From JAAURB01 sp049647265 (GTDB taxonomy: Bacteria; Cyanobacteriota; Cyanobacteriia; Cyanobacteriales; Microcoleaceae): a stretch of DNA of 64,000 nucleotides. Below, piece by piece: positions 51,934 to 60,600 of this stretch. The DNA lies in assembly GCA_049647265.1 (NCBI GenBank), contig JBARXJ010000048.1, forward strand, positions 310,001-374,000, given 5' to 3'. The notes under the pieces are model-generated. The model was not told the DNA's origin. It did not search any database and saw only the letters and a program-made list of their open reading frames with translations. The position numbers and the translations under genes are program-made. Numbering within the stretch: the first letter of the stretch is position 1; each line of letters begins with the position of its first letter.

Positions 51934-52473
51934 TTAGTTCACACCGGCTGGAAACTGCACGTTATCGGGTGTAGATTCAGTTGGGTTTAAGCTTTCTCCT
52001 TGGATGAAAGAACGTAACATCCAGGCGATTTCTTCATGTCCTTCCATTAATCCTGTTAGGAAATCGGCTGTTCCTTCATCATGGAATTCATCCCCACACA
52101 GATCGATATGACTGCGTAAGTTACGGATAACTTGTTCGTGATCATCGACTAAACGTCGTACCATTTGATTGGCAGTGGGTAAATCGTTAGGATGCTCTTT
52201 GATTGTGGCTAAATCTAAGAATCCTTGAGCTGTTCCAACCGGATAACCGCCTAAGGTACGCACCCGCTCTGCAACTGAATCAATACTGATTGTTAAAGCT
52301 TCGTAATGTTCTTCCCACAGTTGATGCAGTGTTCTAAACTGAGGACCCACGACATCCCAATGATATTTTTTAGTCTTAATTAATAATATATAAAGATCGG
52401 CTAAATCAGTATTTAAAAGCTTAATAACACCTTCACGTTGTTCATCGGTTAATCCAATATTTAAAGTAGGCAT
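51934..52473 (-). CDS. dps: Dps-family ferritin (DNA starvation protein)
   Basis: This 179-residue protein matches Dps: KTKKYHWDVVGPQFRTLHQLWEEHYE supplies the ferroxidase His, Asp and Glu. RVRTLGGYPVGT and WMLRSFIQ are also typical. It stores iron and protects DNA from hydrogen peroxide. It is upstream of the ChaB-domain gene in a probable operon. Confidence 0.93.
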   Translation of the reverse strand: MPTLNIGLTDEQREGVIKLLNTDLADLYILLIKTKKYHWDVVGPQFRTLHQLWEEHYEALTISIDSVAERVRTLGGYPVGTAQGFLDLATIKEHPNDLPTANQMVRRLVDDHEQVIRNLRSHIDLCGDEFHDEGTADFLTGLMEGHEEIAWMLRSFIQGESLNPTESTPDNVQFPAGVN

Positions 52474-53203
52474 ATAAAGTCCTCTTTGGTATACATTATT
52501 TTCATTACATCAAGTTCAGCGCTGCGTATCATCTACCGGATGAGAGAATTTTACAGAATGTGAAGTGTTTCTCTGTCGAAAGAGATAGAGATTGACCGAC
52601 GATAGCATCTTAGCTGATCCGCTCAAAGCCAAAGGTGTAGTCTATTGCTGTTGATATTTCGTGTTATACTACTTGTCGTCTAAACTCAGGTTACCAGTTG
52701 CTCTCCTGATAATAAAGCCACATTCAAAGTTTTGTTAACGTCGCTGGAATACTAGGTTGACATTGGGTTATGTTTAAATTAACATAACGTTAAGCGTAGG
52801 TTAAAATGGAAATGCTTAAGGACTAATTTAATGACTGACAGCATTAGTCTTCAGGATTTGTAGTGTCCTGGTATTTTTTAATCAATCAGGGGACTGATTA
52901 ACGGTTGTAATCAGTTAATTGTGTTTTGACGATGGGAGAATCCTCAAATAGTTCTTCATCATTACATTAGCAAGAGCAAGCTATTAAATTTCGCTTCTTC
53001 CGACTCAATCAAAATAGATTGTAGTTTTTATATCAGAGCATCTAAACAATTCAAATATTCACCATCAATTGAGTTAAGGGTTTATCTATTAATCGCAACG
53101 ATAGTGTTTGCTCTAACCTAGCTTTAGGCTGCATTTCAAACGCATCTTTATTTTCATTACTGATTCAAATCAATTCTAGTATTTAGTATCTACCCGGTTA
53201 CCC
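52474..53203. other. Intergenic region before the first membrane paralog
   Basis: This 730-bp gap separates divergent genes. It holds the Pho-box-like array at 52754-52805 and, downstream, CTGATTA/TAATCAG inverted repeats near 52893-52914. No gene is seen. The 398-bp stretch between the box and the next ATG is long for a bacterial leader. Confidence 0.6.
52754..52805. promoter_or_regulatory. Pho-box-like array 1, five 8-bp repeats on an 11-bp period
   Basis: Five 8-mers begin at 52754, 52765, 52776, 52787 and 52798: AGGTTGAC, GGGTTATG, AAATTAAC, ACGTTAAG and AGGTTAAA. The spacers are 3 bp each. This is the layout of the cyanobacterial Pho box (SphR/PhoB), repeats of CTTAACCT, here in reverse orientation to the following gene. 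Confidence 0.65.
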
Positions 53204-53995
53204 ATGAAACACAAAACCGATTTATCTCTTGATCAATCTGCTGCACTTGATTCACACCTGATTAATTTCCAACCTTCTGTTTCAGCTTGGAAAGTGACTC
53301 ATTTTCTATTATATGTTGTCGCCACTCTTGTCATCCTCTCACTGATAAGCCAGGCAGCGGTTTATCTCTTACCCGACTTTCCACTGCGAGACTTTTTCGG
53401 CCGTAAGTTTTTTCTCAATGAAGAACAGACTTTTCCTACCCTATATTCAGCTATTGCTTTGTTTTTTAGTGGTGTCTTATTTTGGGTAATTGCTCAACAT
53501 AAAAAACGATTTAAAGATCGATATACATTCTCTTGGCAAGCACTTTCTGGCATTTTTACTTATTTAGCCATTGATGAACTCTTAAGTATTCATGAACAAT
53601 TATCAAAACCCATGCATAAATTGGGTGCTGATGGTATTTTACACAATGCTTGGGTGATTCCCGGTGTGATTTTGCTAGCTATATTTTGTATGATTTTCTA
53701 TCGATTTTTCCAGCACCTACCTCGATACATGAAACGCCTAATGTTACTGGCATTTGCTATTTTTGTTGGAGGTGCAATTGTTATAGAGATTATTGGTGGA
53801 TATTATAAATATCTGTATGGAGAAGAAAACTTTGGTTATGCTCTGATCACGACAGTAGAAGAATCGATGGAAATGCTGGGGATTGTTGTGTTAATTCATG
53901 CGCTGATACTTTACATTACTAATATTGGAATCAATGCAATCAATATCAGCTTTAAGATGACTCACAAAATAGATAAAAATCATAGGTTTAATTAG
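53204..53995 (+). CDS. Six-helix membrane protein, paralog 1 of 3
   Basis: This 263-residue protein has six hydrophobic segments, about residues 33-55, 79-97, 108-128, 150-167, 180-200 and 213-238. Conserved polar residues inside helices are D124, E125, H130, E131 (DELLSIHE), E195 (EIIGGYY), and E219, E220, E223 with H232 (TVEESMEMLG ... IHAL). The arrangement suggests a membrane metal site, but I know no name for the family. It shares about half its residues, by eye, with the genes at 54633 and 56055. Array 1 lies upstream. Confidence 0.8.
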   Translation: MKHKTDLSLDQSAALDSHLINFQPSVSAWKVTHFLLYVVATLVILSLISQAAVYLLPDFPLRDFFGRKFFLNEEQTFPTLYSAIALFFSGVLFWVIAQHKKRFKDRYTFSWQALSGIFTYLAIDELLSIHEQLSKPMHKLGADGILHNAWVIPGVILLAIFCMIFYRFFQHLPRYMKRLMLLAFAIFVGGAIVIEIIGGYYKYLYGEENFGYALITTVEESMEMLGIVVLIHALILYITNIGINAINISFKMTHKIDKNHRFN

Positions 53996-54163
53996 TCCAT
54001 CTGACATCTTTCTTCCGTTATCTCCATTACCAGAGAGAATCATCAGCAACATTTTATCAAACTCTGGTATGGATTTAGAATCTATTCTCATGTTCAAAAG
54101 TTCAATGATTTGAGAAATTATATCGGGAATATAACAACTGATATTGACATTTAAATCTGAATA

Positions 54164-54193
54164 AGGTTTAATTCAGGTTAAGATAAGGTTAAG
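54164..54193. promoter_or_regulatory. Pho-box-like array 2, three 8-bp repeats on an 11-bp period
   Basis: AGGTTTAA (54164-54171), AGGTTAAG (54175-54182) and AGGTTAAG (54186-54193) are spaced by 3 bp. The last two are exact reverse complements of CTTAACCT, the Pho box unit. It lies 440 bp before the second paralog and 170 bp after the first. Confidence 0.7.
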
Positions 54194-54632
54194 TCACCAT
54201 TGCTGATCAACTATCGAGTTTTGTAAATTTGATACAAAGCTCTGATATCTCTTTGTGTGTTTGTTTAATTGATAGAGTTAACACCGTCTTGTTAGCGATA
54301 CCAAAACTACTATTTGGGAATTTGTAGCATTAACTCTCCTAGCGACTGAGCGGCAAATTAGATTCACCCTAAGCAGATTCTACAAATAAAAGTCACCTGA
54401 TTTTCAGACAATCTTGTATTTTTAGATAGAACACATCGATCTGTAACTTGATGTGAAGTTAAATAATTTAGGTCTATTCATTTCTAGTTTCTGGAGATGT
54501 AATAGCGATCATTGATAATTTTGATACAAGATTAAAGTAAGCGCTACAACAGAGGTTTAATATTGTTTAATCCTCTGGTGAAAGTTTGACTTTGCTTATT
54601 CCTTCACTAAATTAAAGAAATATTTAACCCCC

Positions 54633-55424
54633 ATGAAACCTAATCACAGATCATTACTTGAGCCATCTACTCATTTAAACTCAAAAGATCTCATCTTCAG
54701 GTCTAATATATCTGCTAAGAAAATCACTCGTTTTCTTCTGTATACTATTATCATTTTAGTGACTCTTTCTACCATTAGCGAAGGGTCGGTTTATCTCCTG
54801 CCAGACTTTCTATTTCGGGAGACAATCGCTAGTAAGTTAACCGTTGCAGGAGAACAAAGTTTTCCAGCTTTATACTCTTCTCTTGCTTTATTTTTCTGCT
54901 CCTGTCTGCTTTGGATCATTACTCAATACAAAAAAAAGTTAAGAGATAAATATATACTATCGTGGAAAACCTTATCCTATATCTTCTGTTACCTCGCCTT
55001 AGATGAATTGCTGAGCTTCCATGAAACTCTCACAATTCCGTTTCAAAAGTTAGGATTTGATGGTATTTTACATTATGCCTGGGTTGTTCCGGGTATCATA
55101 GGAGTCGTTATATTTTGTCTGGCTTTTTATCGATTCTTTCAGCATTTACCTCGATATATGAAGCGGTTACTATTACTTGCCTTTTCTATATTTATTGGAG
55201 GGGCAATTTTTACGGAGATTTTGGGTGGATATTATCAATATTTATACGGAAGAGAAAATTTAACCTACTTCTTGATTGCCACAGTAGAAGAGTCGATGGA
55301 AATGATCGGTATTCTGATCTTTATTCATGCTTTACTAACTTATATTGAAAAAATAGGAATTAACAAAGTTAATTTTTTATTGAATGTATCTCAATCCTCT
55401 TCTACAAATTATCAGCTTAAATAA
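54633..55424 (+). CDS. Six-helix membrane protein, paralog 2 of 3
   Basis: This 263-residue protein is collinear with its neighbours: SVYLLPDFLFRE, DELLSFHETLTIPFQKLGFD, YRFFQHLPRYMKRLLLL, EILGGYYQYLYGREN, TVEESMEMIGIL and IHALLTYI. The same acidic and His residues are retained. It is preceded by a 637-bp gap with array 2. The start ATG 54633 agrees with the MK start of the others. No ribosome-binding site is obvious. Confidence 0.8.
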   Translation: MKPNHRSLLEPSTHLNSKDLIFRSNISAKKITRFLLYTIIILVTLSTISEGSVYLLPDFLFRETIASKLTVAGEQSFPALYSSLALFFCSCLLWIITQYKKKLRDKYILSWKTLSYIFCYLALDELLSFHETLTIPFQKLGFDGILHYAWVVPGIIGVVIFCLAFYRFFQHLPRYMKRLLLLAFSIFIGGAIFTEILGGYYQYLYGRENLTYFLIATVEESMEMIGILIFIHALLTYIEKIGINKVNFLLNVSQSSSTNYQLK

Positions 55425-55626
55425 TATGATGAAGTAGGTGATGATGACAGATTTTATCCCAAACAGCAAATATCAAATTAAAATTTTTGCTCTTTTTTAG
55501 TCAGAGGAAAGTTGGGTAACGTACCGGATTTCTTAAGAAGAACGATTTAGCAATCAAGTAATAATTTTTGTAACAATTCGTAGATTATGTGAGTTATATA
55601 AAAACATAAAAAGGTTATTGACATTT

Positions 55627-55667
55627 GTATTAACTTGGGGTTAAATTTAAATTAAGACCAGGTTAAC
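55627..55667. promoter_or_regulatory. Pho-box-like array 3, four 8-bp repeats on an 11-bp period
   Basis: GTATTAAC (55627), GGGTTAAA (55638), AAATTAAG (55649) and AGGTTAAC (55660) are separated by exactly 3 bp. Together with arrays 1 and 2 this makes three independent occurrences, one before each paralog, at 366-440 bp from the ATG. Confidence 0.7.
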
Positions 55668-56054
55668 TTTAGTATGTGATCTCTATTTTTCTTCGTAGTC
55701 CTTTAGTAGAAGTTTTTATATGAAACTTCTCTATACTCTCGTGATTACTCAGTTTACATGAGATGATCTTTTGCTACAAAACTATATTGTTTTTTCTGAA
55801 TGGCTCTGTATTTAATTGAAGTAATTGCGAAAGATTACTTAAAATAAAAGTGATCTACTTAGGGCATACACTGCATCAAGAACTTTAGTAAATTTGAGTA
55901 TGAATTAGAAAGAAATTTAATAGTGCAGTCCTCGAAATTACTAATTTAATCTTCATCGCAAGCTCAATTGAAATTTTGCAGAAGAGAATATAACAATTTA
56001 ACTCTCTGTCATTCCTCCTAACTCATCATCCTATTGAAGAGGAATTTATTCATC

Positions 56055-56849
56055 ATGAAATCGAATCAAAGTTCAAGAGTCAATCAATTCACTTCTTTAA
56101 ATTCAGACTTCTTTAGTTTGAAGTCTGGGATTTCTGCTAAAAAAATAACTCAGTTCCTCCTCTGTCTTGTTGGGATTCAAGTCTTGTTTTCTGTGGTCAG
56201 TCAGACCGCAGTTTTTCTATTAGAAGACTATCCCTTAAACGGATTGAGATTGTTTATTGCCCAAAAGCTATCTGTCAACGGAGAACAAAGTATTCCCGCT
56301 TTATATTCTTCTATTAGTTTATTTTTCTGTGGTGTTTTATTTTGGATAATTGGTCAATACAAACAACGATTAAAAGATAAATACACCTCCTCTTGGAAAT
56401 GGTTATTTGTAGTTTTCACTTATTTGGCATTAGATGAACTGTTGAGTTTTCATGAATATCTATCAACTCCATTTCGTAAACTGGGTTTTGATGGTATTTT
56501 ACATTATGCTTGGGTAATTCCGGGTTTGATTGCAGTCGGAATATTTTGCGCTGCTTTTTATCGATTTTTCCAACATTTACCACGATTTCTCAAACGCCTA
56601 ATTTTACTCGCAATCTTTACCTTTGTTGGGGGTGCTATTTTTGTAGAAATTGCGGGGGGATATTACAGATATCTGTATGGAAGAGATAACTTGGGTTACT
56701 ATTTAATTGCTACCATTGAAGAGTCTATGGAAATGATAGGTGTGGTCATCCTCATTCATGGACTACTGACTTATATTCAGCAACTGGGTATTGATGCAGT
56801 CAAACTTAATTTTCATGTGACTGACGAAACCTTACGAGACTTGAAGTAA
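56055..56849 (+). CDS. Six-helix membrane protein, paralog 3 of 3
   Basis: From ATG 56055 the product has 264 residues, like the other two. AGAGGAA upstream is a good ribosome-binding site, which supports this start over the TTG at 56034. Conserved segments are DELLSFHEYLSTPFRKLGFD, YRFFQHLPRFLKRLILL, EIAGGYYRYLYGRDN and EESMEMIGVVILIHGLLTYI. It is followed after 76 bp by the alpha/beta hydrolase gene, possibly cotranscribed, although TATAAT near 56888 could be a separate promoter. Confidence 0.8.
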   Translation: MKSNQSSRVNQFTSLNSDFFSLKSGISAKKITQFLLCLVGIQVLFSVVSQTAVFLLEDYPLNGLRLFIAQKLSVNGEQSIPALYSSISLFFCGVLFWIIGQYKQRLKDKYTSSWKWLFVVFTYLALDELLSFHEYLSTPFRKLGFDGILHYAWVIPGLIAVGIFCAAFYRFFQHLPRFLKRLILLAIFTFVGGAIFVEIAGGYYRYLYGRDNLGYYLIATIEESMEMIGVVILIHGLLTYIQQLGIDAVKLNFHVTDETLRDLK

Positions 56850-56925
56850 AATTCTGATTTCAAAGTCAATGGAGCCTGAAGCTTGAGTATAATAAACAAA
56901 GTTAGAATAAATCAAGAGCTGTAGT

Positions 56926-57897
56926 ATGATGATTCGGGCAATTGTTGAAGCCATTAAAGTTGAACAAGCCCCTTCCCCCTACGATATTCTACATCTCAAA
57001 GTTTTCTATCCGAGTCATACTCAAGACGCTGAAATGGGAATGTTTCCCATCGATTCGCAGCAGGCTCCTTTCAAAATTGTTATTCTGTTTAATGGAATTA
57101 ACTGTCATCCCCAACAGTATCAGTGGTTAGCGATTCAACTAGCTAAACAAGGAATTGTTGTTGTTACTTTTTCCTGGATTAATCAAAATATCCCCGGCAT
57201 CGTTGCCATCACTCCCGGTGTTGACCTGACAATGTTAACCCCCGATACTTACGGGTCTGGCGCAACCGCTTCAGCAATACCGACTCTCTTAACTGCTTTA
57301 GAGCGCCTGCAAACTCAAAGTATACTGGCAGGACAGTTAGACTTGCAACAGATTATTATCGGGGGTCATTCAGCCGGGGGTCGAGTCGCAATTGAAAGCG
57401 CAAATTCTCAGTTTTTCCCTCAAATAGTCGCTGCTTTTGCTTATGGCGCTCATACCGCAGCGGGTTCACAACTGGGCTATCCATCCGGTACAATTTTACC
57501 ATTACCAGATACTTTACCTTTGCTGTTAATCGGGGGAACCTGTGATGGGGTAATTGAGCGTAATGGTCATTTTTATGGGGTAAACTGGGAACATCCCACC
57601 ACCCCTGTCAAACGAACTTTTGATGAAGCGATCGCAGGAGGCAGAAAAGATAGCTATTTGTTATTGCTCAAAGGGGCAAATCATTTTGTCATTACCCATC
57701 CGTTGGATACAACTCTAGGAACAACATCCCTAGATTATCCCGCGACTCAACCCGAAGATCAACTGCGAAATTTAATGGCAGAAATGATTACTTTATTTAT
57801 TCAAGCTCATGTTTGCCATCACTCCCCAGCTTTAACTCGTCTGAATCAATATTTAGAGAGAAAAACTACTTTAATTGCCGCTTTTGAACGAAAGTAA
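56926..57897 (+). CDS. Alpha/beta hydrolase, dienelactone hydrolase or chlorophyllase-like
   Basis: This 323-residue hydrolase has the nucleophile elbow GGHSAGG (S149), an acidic residue in GGTCDGV and a His in GANHFVITHP. The start shows no signal peptide, so it may be cytoplasmic. The first strand region (VILFNGINCHPQQYQWLAIQ) fits a cyanobacterial family of dienelactone hydrolase or chlorophyllase-like enzymes. The substrate is unknown. It ends 8 bp before the next gene start, so translation may be coupled. Confidence 0.85.
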   Translation: MMIRAIVEAIKVEQAPSPYDILHLKVFYPSHTQDAEMGMFPIDSQQAPFKIVILFNGINCHPQQYQWLAIQLAKQGIVVVTFSWINQNIPGIVAITPGVDLTMLTPDTYGSGATASAIPTLLTALERLQTQSILAGQLDLQQIIIGGHSAGGRVAIESANSQFFPQIVAAFAYGAHTAAGSQLGYPSGTILPLPDTLPLLLIGGTCDGVIERNGHFYGVNWEHPTTPVKRTFDEAIAGGRKDSYLLLLKGANHFVITHPLDTTLGTTSLDYPATQPEDQLRNLMAEMITLFIQAHVCHHSPALTRLNQYLERKTTLIAAFERK

Positions 57898-57904
57898 TTG
57901 AGAA

Positions 57905-59167
57905 TTGAATATTTGTAAAAAGATAGTTGCAACTCTACTCATTTCCCTAATGGGAATGATGTTAATGGCAATGGCAACCGCACCCCAACCGGTTACCGTT
58001 ACCTTTATGGTGATTGCTAGTGAAGCTAAAAAATTAGAATTTTTAGTCGATGAATTTGAAGCAAAAAATCCTGATATTCAGATTAACTTAATCTACGGCC
58101 CGAGAACCACCAATAGCGTTGAAGATCTCTATACAGGATCATTTCTGCTAGGGGATTCTCCCTATGATATTATCTATGCAGATATGATTTGGGCTTCAAA
58201 ATTTACCGCTGCGGGTTGGTTAAAAGATTTATCTCCTTGGGTAACTCAGGCAGAATTGGCTGCGTTTTTGCCCGCCACTGTAGAAGCCGGAACAGTAGAA
58301 AATGGCTTTTATTGGATGCCGTTTGTTTCCGGTTTGGGGATGCTCTATTATCGCACAGATTTACTCGAAACTGCGGGTTTAAAACCTCCAGAAACCTTTG
58401 AAGAATTAGTGAAGCAATCTCAACTTTTACAAGAAAAAGGATTAGTCGATTGGGGTTATATTTGGCAGGGATTTCAATATGAAGGATTAATCACTGTCTT
58501 TTTAGAAGTTTTACAAGGTTATGGTGGATTTTGGATTGATGCCAATGATCAAACCATCGGATTAGATCAACCCGCTGCAATAGAGGCGGCTGGATTTTTA
58601 CGGCGTTTAGTTGAACAAGAAATATCCCCGCAAGATATCGCTAGCTATGTTGAATCTGACACGTTACGCATCTTTAAAAGTGGAAAAGCTGCTTTTTTAA
58701 GATATTGGCCGTTAGCTTGGCAAGAATTAAATCAACCCAATAGCGATCTGAAGGGAAAAGTCGCGATCCAAACGATGGTTCATGCACCCGGACAAACAAG
58801 CGGTTCAAGTATTGGCGGATGGGGATTTAGTATGGCTAAAAGTACCCCTCACCCAGAGGCAGCCTGGCGAGTGATTGAATTTTTTAGTAGTGAAGCCGCA
58901 CAACGTCAGTTTATTCTAGTCTCAGGATATGTTCCGGTACGGCGATCGCTATTTACCGACCCCAAAATTTTAGAGAAATATCCCCATTACCCAGAATTTC
59001 TACAAATTGCCCAGCAAGCCGTTTTACGACCCCCCATTCGACAATATGCTCAAGTGTCTGATATCCTACAACGATACCTCAGTGCCGCCATCACCGGACA
59101 ACTCACCCCAGAAGCCGCAATGAATCAGGCAACGGGAGAAACCCGTCGAACCTTGGGTTGGCCGTAA
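57905..59167 (+). CDS. ABC-type extracellular solute-binding protein, family 1
   Basis: This 420-residue protein has a signal peptide from a TTG start at 57905 (ICKKIVATLLISLMGMMLMA). The mature part follows family 1: NPDIQINLIYGPRTTNS, DIIYADMIWASKFTAAGWLK, GLGMLYYRTDLLETAGLKPP and SIGGWGFSMAKSTPHPEAAW. This family binds sugars, compatible solutes and related compounds. No permease or ATPase gene is beside it, so the transporter lies elsewhere. An in-frame stop just upstream leaves TTG as the earliest possible start. Confidence 0.9.
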   Translation: MNICKKIVATLLISLMGMMLMAMATAPQPVTVTFMVIASEAKKLEFLVDEFEAKNPDIQINLIYGPRTTNSVEDLYTGSFLLGDSPYDIIYADMIWASKFTAAGWLKDLSPWVTQAELAAFLPATVEAGTVENGFYWMPFVSGLGMLYYRTDLLETAGLKPPETFEELVKQSQLLQEKGLVDWGYIWQGFQYEGLITVFLEVLQGYGGFWIDANDQTIGLDQPAAIEAAGFLRRLVEQEISPQDIASYVESDTLRIFKSGKAAFLRYWPLAWQELNQPNSDLKGKVAIQTMVHAPGQTSGSSIGGWGFSMAKSTPHPEAAWRVIEFFSSEAAQRQFILVSGYVPVRRSLFTDPKILEKYPHYPEFLQIAQQAVLRPPIRQYAQVSDILQRYLSAAITGQLTPEAAMNQATGETRRTLGWP

Positions 59168-59196
59168 ATAATCATCACACCTCTTAGCAACTCAAG

Positions 59197-60549
59197 ATGA
59201 TTCCAAATACTTCTCATTACTGGCTGCAAAACGCTCATATACCCGCCTGTTTGTTGGATCAAACACAGACTCATCTAATTTCACAACAAAATCATGAAGG
59301 ATTAACCTTAGTTCACTTAGAAATTCAATCTGGTATTATTACCCAAATTCTCCCCGCTACAGAGATTGATTTGGGTCAAACCCCAGTTGTAGACTGCCAA
59401 CGGGGGCAGGTTTGGCCCTGTTTTGTGGATATTCATACCCATTTAGATAAAGCCCATATTTGGCCGCGATCGCCTAATCCAGATGGTACATTCAACGGCG
59501 CATTAGAAACTGTACATCAAGATAGTGCCGCTCATTGGACGGCAGAGGATCTGTATCGCCGGATGGAATTTGCCCTCAAGTGTAGCTATGCCCACGGAAC
59601 CCAAGCGATTCGGACTCATTTAGATTCTAGCGGCAAGTTCGCTGAGGTGAGTTGGGAAGTATTTAAAACCCTACAAACGGAGTGGAAGGATCGCATTACG
59701 TTACAGGCGGTCTGCTTAGTCTCTCTCGAGGAGTTTTTAACCCCTCAGGGAGAATCTCTTGCGGATCGAGTGGCGGCGAGTGGGGGTATTTTGGGGGGTG
59801 TGGCTTATATGAATCCAGAAATAGACCGTCAAATTGATCGGGTGTTTACCTTAGCCAAACAACGACAGCTTGATTTAGATTTTCATACCGATGAAAATGG
59901 TGATCCTGATTCTGTGACATTACTGAAAGTGGCAACCGCTGCCATTCGACATCAATTCACCGGTCAAGTTGTCTGTGGTCATTGTTGTAGCTTGGCTGTA
60001 CAAGATCCGCAAACTGTCCGCCAAACCATAGATTTGATCAAACAAGCAGAAATTGGAATTATAAGTCTGCCATTATGCAACTTATATCTTCAAGATCGAT
60101 ACTATACTGGAGTCAAGGAAGAACAGCATCTGTCGATTCGTCAACCGGTTACGCCTCGGTGGCGAGGAATTACACTCATACATGAACTTAAACAACTTGG
60201 AATTCCCATTGCGATCGCCAGTGATAACTGTCGAGATCCGTTTTATGGGTTTGGAGATCATGATGTATTAGAAGTTTTTAATCAAGGGGTGCGAATTGCT
60301 CATTTAGACCAACCCTATGGGAATTGGCCACAGATTGTGACGCAAATTCCAGCTCAACTCATGGGATTATCAAAAGTTGGACAGTTTTTTGTAGGGCAAA
60401 AAGCTGATTTAATTCTATTTAAAGGACGAAGTTTTAGTGAGCTTTTGTCTCGTTCGCAATATGACAGAATTCTACTAAGAAAGGGTAAAATGATTGATAG
60501 AGTCTTACCTGATTATAGGGAGCTAGATGAGGTAGTTATTCATGCTTAG
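59197..60549 (+). CDS. Cytosine-deaminase-like amidohydrolase
   Basis: This 450-residue protein is a CodA-like amidohydrolase: CFVDIHTHLDKAHIWPR (metal-binding HTH), TQAIRTHLDSSG, LDFHTDENGDPDS, VVCGHCCSLAVQD and IASDNCRDPFYGFGDHD (metal Asp). It likely deaminates cytosine or a related base or pterin. The substrate is unproven. It starts 29 bp after the binding protein, so an uptake and catabolism pair is possible. Confidence 0.88.
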   Translation: MIPNTSHYWLQNAHIPACLLDQTQTHLISQQNHEGLTLVHLEIQSGIITQILPATEIDLGQTPVVDCQRGQVWPCFVDIHTHLDKAHIWPRSPNPDGTFNGALETVHQDSAAHWTAEDLYRRMEFALKCSYAHGTQAIRTHLDSSGKFAEVSWEVFKTLQTEWKDRITLQAVCLVSLEEFLTPQGESLADRVAASGGILGGVAYMNPEIDRQIDRVFTLAKQRQLDLDFHTDENGDPDSVTLLKVATAAIRHQFTGQVVCGHCCSLAVQDPQTVRQTIDLIKQAEIGIISLPLCNLYLQDRYYTGVKEEQHLSIRQPVTPRWRGITLIHELKQLGIPIAIASDNCRDPFYGFGDHDVLEVFNQGVRIAHLDQPYGNWPQIVTQIPAQLMGLSKVGQFFVGQKADLILFKGRSFSELLSRSQYDRILLRKGKMIDRVLPDYRELDEVVIHA

Positions 60550-60600
60550 TTCCTGGTTTAAATCACTAGCAAATATAGGTTATATCGCTGAATAAATCAC

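Noticed and set aside
53891..54097. 68-codon minus-strand ORF after paralog 1
   Set aside because: It overlaps the end of paralog 1 and the gap, with no family or start signal.
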